A DNA stretch of 38,842 bases, from assembly GCA_038750655.1 (NCBI GenBank), contig JBCDGZ010000067.1:1-38842 (forward strand), in the 5' to 3' direction. This document shows positions 7,907-16,646 of this stretch, one piece after another. The notes under the pieces are model-generated. The model did not search any database. It saw only the letters and a program-made list of their open reading frames with translations, and was not told where the DNA came from. A program made the position numbers and the translations under genes. The DNA is from JBCDGZ01 sp038750655. Lineage in GTDB: Bacteria; Bacteroidota; Bacteroidia; Chitinophagales; Saprospiraceae. Position 1 is the stretch's first letter; the number at the start of each line of letters is the position of its first letter.

Positions 7907-8501
7907 ATTCCTCCTTGCCCTACTCCTGCTATGTACCCTGGCCTGTTCTTCTAATAAAAAATCGGCTGACGGCAACGGCCAGTGTGCTAACGAAGGTACG
8001 CTGGTCGATTATACTGGATTGGATGGCTGTCAGTTTCTCATTGTTATGGACAATGGAGAGAAGTGGCTGCCTATGAAAGTCAGCGATGAAAACTTTACTT
8101 TCGTAAATGGCTTGCGCATCCGTTTTGATTATATTGAAAAAGAAGGGGCGATTAGCGTCTGTATGGCGGAATCCAAAGCAGTGGAGCTGACCTGTATCGA
8201 AGCGGTAGAAGGGGAAGGGGGGAAGCCGAATATTCCCCAATGCCACAAAACCAAAGACCCGACGACGGTAAATTGGATGAAGGAGGTGTTGAGGAAATAT
8301 CCGGTGACGAAGGTGCTGCGCTATGATTACATCGATGGGTTTGCCTATTTTTTCCGCACCAAAGACAAAGGCTACCTGTACAGTTGTCAAGGCTTCTTCA
8401 TTTGTGAGGTGGAGGGCAAAGAGCTCTCGCAATGCCACCGCAGCGTCAAGAATCCCGAGTCGGGGCTGATCATCTGGCAAAACCTCGGACAGCGCGATTA
8501 A
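7899..8501 (+). CDS. lipoprotein of unknown function, cysteine-rich
   Basis: This 200-residue lipoprotein has a lipobox LCTLAC (C16). It overlaps the thioredoxin-fold gene by 8 bases. The mature chain has a beta-rich first half (DYTGLDGCQFLIVMDNGEKW and VNGLRIRFDY) and a second half (WMKEVLRKYP to GYLYSCQG) with several cysteines (QCANE, GCQ, SVCMAE, LTCIE, QCHK, YSCQG, FICE, QCHR). An even set of cysteines next to a thiol oxidoreductase gene suggests disulfides made or repaired by that neighbour. I do not recognise a named function. Confidence 0.78.
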   Translation: MNKFLLALLLLCTLACSSNKKSADGNGQCANEGTLVDYTGLDGCQFLIVMDNGEKWLPMKVSDENFTFVNGLRIRFDYIEKEGAISVCMAESKAVELTCIEAVEGEGGKPNIPQCHKTKDPTTVNWMKEVLRKYPVTKVLRYDYIDGFAYFFRTKDKGYLYSCQGFFICEVEGKELSQCHRSVKNPESGLIIWQNLGQRD

Positions 8502-8530
8502 AATTGCCCAGAAATTAAGATATTGCGGCT

Positions 8531-9556
8531 ATGCAAAATCCTCATCTTGATCCTACAGACGAGCAACACAGCTCAGAAGACCGGCAGTTCGAAAAGGCCC
8601 TGCGGCCCAAGGCGCTGCAAGAGTTCAGCGGGCAGCCCAAGATCGTAGAGAACCTTAAGGTCTTTATTGCCGCTGCGCGCATGCGCGGCGAAGCCCTGGA
8701 TCATGTCCTGCTGCACGGCCCTCCGGGCCTGGGCAAAACAACCCTTTCGCACATCATCTCCAACGAGCTGCAGGCCAACATGAAGCTGTCCTCCGGCCCC
8801 GTGCTGGAAAAACCCGGCGACCTGGCCGGCCTGCTTACCAACCTCGATGAGGGCGATGTGCTCTTCATCGATGAAATTCACCGCCTCAACACCGTCGTCG
8901 AAGAATACCTTTACTCCGCAATGGAGGACTATCGCATTGACATCATGATCGACAGCGGCCCCAATGCCCGAAGCATCCAAATTTCTCTCAATCCCTTCAC
9001 CCTAGTCGGTGCGACGACCCGAATGGGCTTGCTGACCGCTCCCATGCGCGCCCGCTTCGGCATCAACTGCCACCTGGATTATTACGATGTGGCTACCCTC
9101 GTTAAGATCGTCAAGCGGTCCGCGCAAATTCTGGATATTCCGATCACCGATGATGGGGCCAACGAGATCGCCCGGCGCAGTCGCGGCACTCCTCGCATCG
9201 CCAATGCCCTGCTGCGCCGCATCCGCGATTTTGCCCAAATCAAAGGCGACGGCACCATCGACGTCAAGATTTCCCGCTATGGCCTCGAAGCCCTCAATGT
9301 AGATGAAAGTGGACTGGATGAAATGGACAATAAAATCCTATCGACCATCATCCATAAATTCAAGGGCGGGCCAGTCGGCATCACCACCATCGGTACTGCC
9401 GTAGGCGAGGAGGCTGGCACCATCGAAGAAGTGCACGAGCCTTTTCTGATCATGGAAGGCTTCATCCAGCGGACGCCGCGTGGCAGAGAGGTGACCGCCA
9501 AGGCCTACGAGCATCTGGGGATCGTACCACCTTCTAAGAGTGGGACGTTGTTTTAG
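8531..9556 (+). CDS. ruvB: Holliday junction branch migration helicase RuvB
   Basis: This 341-residue AAA+ motor drives Holliday junction branch migration with RuvA. Walker A is GPPGLGKT (residues 63-70), Walker B is LFIDEIH (111-117), sensor 1 is in GATTRMG, the arginine-finger region is MRARFG, and sensor 2 is in GTPRIANALLRRIRDF. The C-terminal winged helix includes GGPVGITTIGTAVGEE and the family-typical end region FIQRTPRGR. The length is normal. It starts 29 bases after the preceding lipoprotein gene, with no strong promoter in the gap, so it may be read with that unit. ruvA and ruvC are not in the window. Confidence 0.98.
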   Translation: MQNPHLDPTDEQHSSEDRQFEKALRPKALQEFSGQPKIVENLKVFIAAARMRGEALDHVLLHGPPGLGKTTLSHIISNELQANMKLSSGPVLEKPGDLAGLLTNLDEGDVLFIDEIHRLNTVVEEYLYSAMEDYRIDIMIDSGPNARSIQISLNPFTLVGATTRMGLLTAPMRARFGINCHLDYYDVATLVKIVKRSAQILDIPITDDGANEIARRSRGTPRIANALLRRIRDFAQIKGDGTIDVKISRYGLEALNVDESGLDEMDNKILSTIIHKFKGGPVGITTIGTAVGEEAGTIEEVHEPFLIMEGFIQRTPRGREVTAKAYEHLGIVPPSKSGTLF

Positions 9557-9576
9557 GAAGAATGGCTTGGTTGATA

Positions 9577-10185
9577 CTAAGGCATTCCAAAGGTCGAGTA
9601 ATAAGCATCTAGCATCTGAGACTCGTATTCAAAGGCAAATTGTTCGGCAAACTGTTCTCCCCTGGCTGCTTTATTCCAGCTTTTGGTATTGATACGATCA
9701 TAATGATGCCCTAATTCATGCAGGAGCACATGGAGCAGCTGGTAGGCTTTGATCTGTTGTGCTGTGAAATCGCAGTAGTAGGCACCATCCTGCGCTTCAT
9801 ACTTTACATTGAGGCGATCGAATAGCGGTTGATGGGCTTCAAAATAGGATGCATGCAATAAAACGTCCTGTTCTTTTTCCCAGGCGCAAATAGCAATAAC
9901 GCCGTTGTTATTGTACCAACCATCGCAGTCCTGTCCTCCTTCGGCTAATAAGATAGCATCTAGACCTTCAGCGATACAGTTCCATTTAGGAATGATGGAA
10001 ATAAACTGGATGAGATCTCGCTTTTTTACAAAATGCTTATATCCTTTTCCAGGCTTTTGAACATCAATGATCAGATCTTTCTGAGCAGTATTCCAATAAT
10101 TTGGAGTTAAACGATGATTGTTCTTATGTTTGGTTTTACCCAGCTTTACTCGTGTAGCTGTTCTTCTTTTGTGACTTCGTAACAT
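9577..10185 (-). CDS. small protein with HExxH zinc-protease-like motif
   Basis: This 202-residue protein has no signal peptide. The N-terminus is strongly basic (SHKRRTATRVKLGKTKHK). Near the C-terminus HELGHHYD (H156, E157, H160) fits a gluzincin/metzincin-type zinc site, with a downstream GEQFAEQFAFEYE helix that could supply the third ligand, as in proteins where a Glu about 20 residues later binds zinc. No named family is recognised. It is convergent with ruvB, with only 20 bases between stops. It is plausibly an intracellular metallopeptidase-like protein; a non-catalytic zinc fold is possible. Confidence 0.7.
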   Translation of the reverse strand: MLRSHKRRTATRVKLGKTKHKNNHRLTPNYWNTAQKDLIIDVQKPGKGYKHFVKKRDLIQFISIIPKWNCIAEGLDAILLAEGGQDCDGWYNNNGVIAICAWEKEQDVLLHASYFEAHQPLFDRLNVKYEAQDGAYYCDFTAQQIKAYQLLHVLLHELGHHYDRINTKSWNKAARGEQFAEQFAFEYESQMLDAYYSTFGMP

Positions 10186-10302
10186 GGGTTAAAAGTTTAC
10201 ATAGAATTGACGGTTATTTCTACAAGGATGGCTCAAATTAGGTTCCTCAATCCTTGGAAACGATATTTATTTACTACCTTTATTTCAAGATATACTGCTT
10301 TC

Positions 10303-11382
10303 ATGATGCGCCATTTCCGCTTGATTACTGCACAACTCAAAAGGGCCCTCACCGCCCTGTTTTTGTTGCTTTTCCTACAGCTTCCTGCGCAGTCTATCGA
10401 TACGACAACAGCAGGGCAGGCGGTGCTACCGTCCATTTTCGAAACCTTCTTCAACGATTCCATACAGCACCTCCGAATCAAAGGTGATTTTACCAAACTC
10501 ATCAACGAGAAATTTAGCGGGCAGTACGAAAAGGCCAAGCTGGAGCTGTTGGTCGCAGGGGAATCTATTCAGTCCTATAAAATCAAAATGAGGGCGCGGG
10601 GCAAGTCCCGCCGTCGCCTTTGTGCCTTTCCACCGATCAAGTTGAAGTTCAGCAAAAAGGAGCTAGAGGCGCAGGGCCTTGCACCCTCGATGAATGATCT
10701 GAAGCTGGTCTGCCCTTGTTCGGACCGTAAGGGGAGTGGGCAGGATATTTTGAAAGAATACCTGGCCTACAAGCTGTACAATGAAGTGACCGAGGCGAGT
10801 TTTGAGGTGCAATTGGTCAAGATGGATTTTGTGGACATTGGGTCGGATAATCAATGGCCTACTCGCTATGGCTTCCTTATTGAAAGCGTTGACGAATTAG
10901 GGGGGCGGCTGCTGGCAGAGGAGCAAGACACTTATAATCTGAACTGTCGGGATATGAAAGTGGAAGAATACTACAAAATGGTCCTCTTTCAATACATGAT
11001 CGGGAATACGGACTGGCGCATTCCATTTTTACACAACATCAAAGTATTCAAAGCTGCCAAGGGCCCCTTTTTAGCAGTCCCTTTTGATTTCGACTTTGCC
11101 GGAATGGTCGACGCCCCTTACGCCAAGCCCAACCCCGACTGTCCGATTACGAATGTTCGGGAGCGGCATTTTATGGGCAGCTACGAGCACAGCCCAGAAG
11201 CTTGGCAGGCTACGGTAGCCCAATTTCGGGAATTGAAGCCCCAGTTTACTGACATTATTATCCAAAATATCCACCTGACGAATAAGGAGAAAAAAAGGGT
11301 CATCCGCTACCTTAAATCCTTCTACAACATTATTGCGACGGACAAATTGGCGTACAATAAATTGAAGAGCAAGGAATGGTAA
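10303..11382 (+). CDS. exported CotH-kinase-like protein
   Basis: This 359-residue protein starts at the ATG pair at 10303/10306. Further upstream ATG and TTG codons would place extra polar residues before the hydrophobic export segment (ALTALFLLLFLQLPAQ). The body shows features seen in the CotH family of atypical kinases: an early KIKMRARGKSRR patch (compare the RGRGNSS-like motif), then GNTDWRIPFLHNIKVF and AVPFDFDFAGM, which match the catalytic and metal-binding D-x-D region of that fold. Proteins of this type in Bacteroidota are generally uncharacterised. The next gene contains a similar kinase-like segment. The family call is by pattern only. Confidence 0.7.
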   Translation: MMRHFRLITAQLKRALTALFLLLFLQLPAQSIDTTTAGQAVLPSIFETFFNDSIQHLRIKGDFTKLINEKFSGQYEKAKLELLVAGESIQSYKIKMRARGKSRRRLCAFPPIKLKFSKKELEAQGLAPSMNDLKLVCPCSDRKGSGQDILKEYLAYKLYNEVTEASFEVQLVKMDFVDIGSDNQWPTRYGFLIESVDELGGRLLAEEQDTYNLNCRDMKVEEYYKMVLFQYMIGNTDWRIPFLHNIKVFKAAKGPFLAVPFDFDFAGMVDAPYAKPNPDCPITNVRERHFMGSYEHSPEAWQATVAQFRELKPQFTDIIIQNIHLTNKEKKRVIRYLKSFYNIIATDKLAYNKLKSKEW

Positions 11383-11458
11383 ATTTTATAGATTTAATAC
11401 TTTTTGCTACCTTAACCAATCAAAAGCAAATCCTGAGTTTAACCAAACGCTCCAAAGT

Positions 11459-14400
11459 ATGTCTCGATTCCTCCGTTTAGTGTCCTTATTACTGATTATT
11501 AATCTACTATCTTCCTGTGCCAATTATAAGCTGAATGTTGCACCAGAGCTCAAAGATTGGGAGTCGATTACTCCTCCTTCTGAGCTGGAACCTGAGCACT
11601 CCGTTTATTTGATTGGCGATGCGGGTAATAGCCCGAAGGGCGATCTATCTCCAGCTTTAAAATTATTGAAAGAACATCTCAAATCAGCCTCTGAAAATAG
11701 TACGGTGATCTTTCTCGGCGATAATATTTATCCCGATGGGCTGCCCCGCAAGAATAATCCCAAGCGCGAGCTGGCCGAGCATCGGCTGGATGCGCAGTTG
11801 GAGGCCATTGAGGATTTTAAGGGCAAGCCGCTTTTTATCCCCGGTAATCACGATTGGCGGAATTATGGGCTTAAAGGTCTAAAACGGCAGGAAAAATACA
11901 TCGAGAAGCGCCTCAATGAGGGGATCGAGGAAGAGGATGATTGGGAGGAATATTTCCTGCCCAGCCACGGTTGCGGTGGACCGGAACTGGTAGAGGTCAA
12001 CGAAAATTTAGTGATCGTGGTCATCGATTCTCAGTGGTGGCTATCGGACTGGGATAAGGAGACGGAAATCAATGACGGCTGTGAGGCGAAGAGCCGTAAG
12101 GTCTTTGAGTTTATCTTTGAGGAAATGGTTCGTAAGAATCGCAATAAGAATGTAATCATCGCCATGCACCATCCTCTTTATTCTAATGGAACACACGGAG
12201 GAAATTTTACTGCCAAAGAACATATTTTTCCGTTGACAGATGTTAATGAGAACCTGTACGTTCCGCTTCCCGGACTGGGTTCGCTGGCAGCCCTGATTCG
12301 CGGCACAGTGGGTACCAGGCAGGACTTGGCCCATCCCAATTATCGGGAGATGAAGGATGTGCTGATGCGTGCGGCGAAAAAGAATGGGCAGTTTATTTTT
12401 GTCTCTGGACACGAGCATGCCTTGCAGTATTTTGAAAATGAGCGGCAATATTATGTAGTGAGTGGAGCAGGATCGAAGGATGCACCTACGCGACTGGGTA
12501 ATGGTGCACAATTTGCCTACGGCCAACAGGGCTACGCCCGCCTCGATTTCTATTCTGACGGCTCCACCTGGCTGGAATTCTGGCAAGCGCCCACCAAAGA
12601 TCAGGAGGCCCGCCGGGTTTTTCGCAAAAAAATTAAAGATAAATTGCCGAAGCTGGCAGTCGAAATGCAAACCAGCTTTCCGGAGTACGAGGAGCACAAA
12701 AAATCAGTCAATACCCACGTGCTGACCACTCCTGTAGAGAAAAAAGGCTTCCTCCATCACACCCTTCTCGGAAAACACTACCGCGATCTGTACACCAACA
12801 AATTTGACTTCCCAGTCCTGGAGCTAGATACTTTCCAAGGGGGCGTCGTACCGCTGAAGCGCGGTGGTGGAAACCAAACCAACTCCTTGCGCCTAGGCAC
12901 AGAAGACGGCAAGCAATATGTGATGCGTGCGATGACCAAGGATGCTTCGCGCTTCATTCCCTATCCCTTCAATAAGATTACAGCGTCCAAGTCGCTAGTG
13001 GAGGACAACTTCCTTTCCACCCATCCTTTTGCCGCGACGGTGATCCCCCCGCTGGCCAGCGCCGCCGGGATTTACCATACCAACCCCAAACTCTACTACA
13101 TTCCTAAACAACCCGTACTGGCCGAGCACAACGATCTTTTCGGCGGAGGCGTCTATCTCGTCGAAGAGCGGGCTGCCAAGGATTGGAGTAACCTGAGTAG
13201 CTTTGGCAATTCTTCCAAGCTGATCGGTACGCCCGATTTGGCAGAGAAGATCGTTAAGAACAATAAGCATCGGGTAGATCAGCCTTGGGTTGTCCGCTCT
13301 CGTCTCTTCGATATGGTTATCGGCGATTGGGATCGGCACGACGATCAGTGGCGCTGGGCCTCTTTCAAAAAGGATGGCTACACCCTTTATCGCCCGATAC
13401 CGCGCGACCGCGATCAGCCCTTTTCGAAATACGATGGGCTGTTTGTGGGGGTTGCTCGCTTGACCCTGCCCTTCCTCAAGCAATTGAAGCCCTATGCCCC
13501 GAAGGTGACCAATAGTAAGTGGGGCAACTACAATGCCCGGCAGTTTGATAAGAGCTTCCTCAATGCACTGAGCTGGGAAGAGTGGGAAAAGGAGGTCAAA
13601 AGGGTGCAGGAGGGCCTGACCGATGAGATTGTCGAGGAGGCTTTCCGTACGACTTGGCCAGAGGTAGCGTATACGGAAACAGCGCCGGAGATCATGTCTT
13701 TCCTCAAGGCACGTCGCGATAATTTGATGGAGATCGCCCGTAAGCATTACGAGCTGCTGGCCAAGGACGTAGATGTCTACGGTACGCATAAGCGGGACAG
13801 TTTTGATGTGGTGCGACTGGATGATCAGCGGACGCAAGTGCGGATGTATTTCATGCCCGGGAAGAAGGATCGGAAGAAGGGGGTGAAGCCTACCTTGCGT
13901 TATGAGCGAATTTTTTACACTAACGAAACCAAAGCCATTAGCATCTTTGGGCTGAACGGTGATGACCAGTTCAACATCAGAGGGGAGGTAAAGAAGGGCA
14001 TTCGCATTCGAGTGATTGGTGGCTTGGATGAAGATGAATTTGTCGATAATTCGAAGGTGAGCGGGCTTTCCAAGAAGACCCATATCTACGATTCCCCGAA
14101 GGGCAATAAGCTGACTTTGGGCAAGGAAGCCAGAGACCGGACGTCAAATAATCGGGAGAACAATATTTACAACCGCAAGGATTATCATTACGAGTACGAT
14201 TTTCTGATGCCTTTCCCCATCCTTGGGTTTAACCCTGATGATGGTGTGCTGATCGGGACTTCACTGGCCTTTACCAATTATAAATTTAAAAAATCTCCAT
14301 TTGGACAGACGCATCAAGTACTAGGGACTTTTGCCTTCTCGACCAGGGCCTACCGGCTTACTTACTTAGGGGATTTCATCGAAGCCATTGGCAAATCTGA

Positions 14401-15238
14401 TATTTTGATCGATGCGGTATTCCAAGCCCCGCGTTTTACCACTAACTTCTTTGGCTTGGGTAATGACACTGAAGATCCGGTGGATGACATCGATTTCAAC
14501 CGGGTGCGCAACAGCTTATACCGGATACATCCTGCCCTCAAGCGGCGCTTTGCCGGGGACAATGCCTTTTTCACCATTGGGCCTTTGGCCGAGCGAGTGA
14601 AGGTAGAGCGCACGGAGAATCGCTTTATTTCTCAAGCAGAAAACGACCTGCCTGATGACATCTTTGAGTCAAAATACTACGCTGGTGGAGAGGCCAACCT
14701 CTTTTACGAAAGTGTGGACAACCTGCAAATGACCCATCGAGGTATCCGCTTCACGGCTATGGCTGACTGGCGATTGAACCTCGAAGATAACGACAAGCAA
14801 CGGACGGCTGTAGCCGCCGAGCTGACCATCTACCAGAGTTTGACCCAAAAGGACAATATCATCTTCGCTACCCGACTGGGTACTATGCATAGCTTTGGTG
14901 ACTTCGAATTTTTCCAGGCCTCTATTCTCGGCGGTAATACGAACCTGCGGGGCTTCGATGCCCAGCGTTTTGCTGGCCGAACCAGCTTTTACCACCAAAC
15001 CGAGCTGCGCATCAAGCTGTTCAACTCAGACAACGGCGTCATTCCCTTCTCCTTCGGCCTTACTGGCGGCTTTGACTACGGTCGAGTTTGGCAGGACGAT
15101 GAGGATTCTGACACCTGGCACAATGCCTTCGGTGGCGGCATTTGGATCGCCCCGGTTGATTTTATTGTTTTGTCTACAGAGTTGTACAAATCAAGCGAAC
15201 AGAGTCGTTTCCGCTTTCAGGTGGGATATGCTTTTTAG
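11459..15238 (+). CDS. lipoprotein fusion: metallophosphatase + kinase-like domain + outer-membrane barrel
   Basis: This 1259-residue protein has a lipobox LLSSC (C20). Residues ~48-400 are a purple-acid-phosphatase-like calcineurin fold: LIGDAG (D54), FLGDNIYPDG (D88, N89), PGNHDW (N130, H131), MHHPLYSNGTHGG and SGHEHALQ. Residues ~440-780 carry kinase-like patches, notably MVIGDWDRHDDQWRW (about 616-630) and IPRDRDQPF (about 647-655), resembling HipA/CotH-type catalytic segments. From about 910 to the end is a BamA/Omp85-like surface barrel (ILGFNPDDGVLIGTSLAF, then NLRGFDAQRFAGRT, ending in aromatic RFRFQVGYAF). It should sit in the outer membrane with phosphatase and kinase-like parts exposed. 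The substrate is unknown. It follows the CotH-like gene by 76 bases. Confidence 0.85.
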   Translation: MSRFLRLVSLLLIINLLSSCANYKLNVAPELKDWESITPPSELEPEHSVYLIGDAGNSPKGDLSPALKLLKEHLKSASENSTVIFLGDNIYPDGLPRKNNPKRELAEHRLDAQLEAIEDFKGKPLFIPGNHDWRNYGLKGLKRQEKYIEKRLNEGIEEEDDWEEYFLPSHGCGGPELVEVNENLVIVVIDSQWWLSDWDKETEINDGCEAKSRKVFEFIFEEMVRKNRNKNVIIAMHHPLYSNGTHGGNFTAKEHIFPLTDVNENLYVPLPGLGSLAALIRGTVGTRQDLAHPNYREMKDVLMRAAKKNGQFIFVSGHEHALQYFENERQYYVVSGAGSKDAPTRLGNGAQFAYGQQGYARLDFYSDGSTWLEFWQAPTKDQEARRVFRKKIKDKLPKLAVEMQTSFPEYEEHKKSVNTHVLTTPVEKKGFLHHTLLGKHYRDLYTNKFDFPVLELDTFQGGVVPLKRGGGNQTNSLRLGTEDGKQYVMRAMTKDASRFIPYPFNKITASKSLVEDNFLSTHPFAATVIPPLASAAGIYHTNPKLYYIPKQPVLAEHNDLFGGGVYLVEERAAKDWSNLSSFGNSSKLIGTPDLAEKIVKNNKHRVDQPWVVRSRLFDMVIGDWDRHDDQWRWASFKKDGYTLYRPIPRDRDQPFSKYDGLFVGVARLTLPFLKQLKPYAPKVTNSKWGNYNARQFDKSFLNALSWEEWEKEVKRVQEGLTDEIVEEAFRTTWPEVAYTETAPEIMSFLKARRDNLMEIARKHYELLAKDVDVYGTHKRDSFDVVRLDDQRTQVRMYFMPGKKDRKKGVKPTLRYERIFYTNETKAISIFGLNGDDQFNIRGEVKKGIRIRVIGGLDEDEFVDNSKVSGLSKKTHIYDSPKGNKLTLGKEARDRTSNNRENNIYNRKDYHYEYDFLMPFPILGFNPDDGVLIGTSLAFTNYKFKKSPFGQTHQVLGTFAFSTRAYRLTYLGDFIEAIGKSDILIDAVFQAPRFTTNFFGLGNDTEDPVDDIDFNRVRNSLYRIHPALKRRFAGDNAFFTIGPLAERVKVERTENRFISQAENDLPDDIFESKYYAGGEANLFYESVDNLQMTHRGIRFTAMADWRLNLEDNDKQRTAVAAELTIYQSLTQKDNIIFATRLGTMHSFGDFEFFQASILGGNTNLRGFDAQRFAGRTSFYHQTELRIKLFNSDNGVIPFSFGLTGGFDYGRVWQDDEDSDTWHNAFGGGIWIAPVDFIVLSTELYKSSEQSRFRFQVGYAF

Positions 15239-15260
15239 GGGGTAGGGAAGGAAAATCGCC

Positions 15261-15280
15261 GTGTCTCTCGCAGAGGACAC
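15261..15280 (+). terminator. hairpin after the phosphatase-barrel gene
   Basis: GTGTC pairs with GACAC, extended by TCT/AGA around a bulged G. It lies 22 bases after the stop and is preceded by CGCC, the same core as the hairpins near 4917-5020. No long T-run follows. Confidence 0.4.
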
Positions 15281-15320
15281 TGACAACACTAATGGAATAG
15301 GAGTTCTGTACTAGAAAACC

Positions 15321-15347
15321 GCCGTGTCCCTTTACAGGATAAACGGC
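15321..15347 (+). repeat. imperfect hairpin sharing the CGCCGTG core
   Basis: GCCGTGT (15321-15327) faces AAACGGC (15341-15347) with one mismatch. The left arm CCGCCGTGTCCCTTTAC is close to the arm GCGCCGTGCCCTTTCTTT at 4917. It is best read as another member of a small dispersed family of 3'-end hairpins. Confidence 0.4.
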
Positions 15348-15569
15348 TAATACCAAGGTTTATTGAATTAGTTCAAGCCTAACTACTAAAAATGTCTTAA
15401 TAATATGCAAAAATGGCGGCCTTCATTGACAAGCCTGCTGAAATTCGGTATATTGTGAGCTTTGCTGCAATTGTGGCGCAACAATTGTGGATATTTGATT
15501 AAAAACCAGCCAATTATTCGATCAACTCTACGTTAAACCAATTAGCTCACACTTACAAGATTTATCTTT

Positions 15570-16583
15570 ATGAGGTTTATGCTCTGCGCCATTTGTGGAT
15601 TGATCGCCAGTCTTCTCACTGCCCAAGAGAATATTCTTAGCCCTCTTACCAACGATGCCTTTTGTCGCCCCGGGGTGATTAATAAGTCACCCAGCAAAGG
15701 AGTCCTTTTTGAATACGGTATTCAACCTAACTACAACATCAGCACCTCGACCAACACGGGGATGAGCAGCCAGATTCAGCACAATCGCCAGTGGCTATTC
15801 AAATTCAAGGTGCCGGTTATTCGAAAGCCGGGCTTTAAATTCTTGTTGGGAGCAGAGCATCGGCAGGAGCGGCTCAACTTTAACTTTATCAGTAGGGGAG
15901 ATGCCAGTCTGTTTAGTGATTTGGATGATAAGCGGCTGAAGGCCAGTAGAATTTCTGCCTACTTCCTAAAGTCCCTCAATGATAAGTGGTACGCCAGTCT
16001 GAAATTAGAGACTGCGGCCAATGGCGACTATAGCCAGCTCATGAGCTTTGATAATCGCTACGCCATTTACCGGGCGGCATTCATGGTGGCCCGCAAAAAA
16101 CGCGATGACCTGGAATATGGAATGGGGGTACTTTTTAACAAAAATTTCCGGCGTACCCTCGTCGTTCCTTTCTTCCTCTATAATCAAACCTTCAATAGTA
16201 AATGGGGCATCGAATCTGCCCTGCCCGTCAAAATCAAACTGCGCCACAACATCAACGAACGCAGTATACTCCTATTCGGCCCCGCTTTTAGAGGCCGCAC
16301 CTACTCTGTAGATATTCGGGATGATAATGGGGAGAATGGAATTTTCCACCTCCGCAATGCAGAACTTCAACTGGAATTGAGCTACCAGTATCGGTTGAAC
16401 AGCTGGATATGGACAGAATTTAGAGGAGGCTACGCCCATCCCTTTGCCACTCGCTTCGAGCGTCAGACGGGCGAATTTTCTGCCTTTAGCGAAGGCGTTA
16501 ACGAGATCAACGCGCAACCCACTGGTGCACCATTTTTCAGAATCGGCATCTTTGTCTCTCCACCTAAGCATTTGATGAAGTAG
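15570..16583 (+). CDS. predicted outer-membrane beta-barrel protein
   Basis: This 337-residue protein has a signal peptide (residues 1-19, ending LLTAQ). The mature protein is built of alternating strands with aromatic girdles, for example FKFLLGAEHRQERLNF, YASLKLETAANGDYSQ, GMGVLFNKNFRRTLVVPFF and WIWTEFRGGYAHPF, ending PFFRIGIFVSP. This is typical of Bacteroidota barrels of the DUF6268 type, though the family name is from memory. No transport partner is adjacent. It lies 63 bases before glgA, which has its own candidate promoter. Confidence 0.75.
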   Translation: MRFMLCAICGLIASLLTAQENILSPLTNDAFCRPGVINKSPSKGVLFEYGIQPNYNISTSTNTGMSSQIQHNRQWLFKFKVPVIRKPGFKFLLGAEHRQERLNFNFISRGDASLFSDLDDKRLKASRISAYFLKSLNDKWYASLKLETAANGDYSQLMSFDNRYAIYRAAFMVARKKRDDLEYGMGVLFNKNFRRTLVVPFFLYNQTFNSKWGIESALPVKIKLRHNINERSILLFGPAFRGRTYSVDIRDDNGENGIFHLRNAELQLELSYQYRLNSWIWTEFRGGYAHPFATRFERQTGEFSAFSEGVNEINAQPTGAPFFRIGIFVSPPKHLMK

Positions 16584-16585
16584 AA

Positions 16586-16617
16586 TTGGGCTGCTAACGG
16601 ACATATCCTTATCTTGC
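16586..16617 (+). promoter_or_regulatory. candidate promoter for glgA
   Basis: TTG at 16586-16588 is followed after 21 bases by TATCTTGC at 16610-16617, a near match to the Bacteroidota TTG / TAnnTTTG arrangement. The start codon of glgA lies 29 bases further on. Confidence 0.4.
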
Positions 16618-16646
16618 GGGCAATTTAAACCAAGCCGTTAAAGGGT

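Larger units (their letters stand above)
15239..15569. other. intergenic region with two hairpins and a candidate promoter
   Basis: No gene is seen. Two hairpins lie near the left end and are listed separately. At 15471-15497 there is a possible promoter for the next gene: a TTG followed 16 bases later by GATATTTG (7 of 8 to TAnnTTTG). A 9-base direct repeat, CAATTGTGG, occurs at 15468-15476 and 15482-15490, overlapping this candidate promoter, and could be an operator. Confidence 0.35.

Noticed and set aside
12995..14083. 362-codon minus-strand frame inside the phosphatase-barrel gene
   Set aside because: Antisense to a gene with clear motifs on the plus strand; no features of its own.
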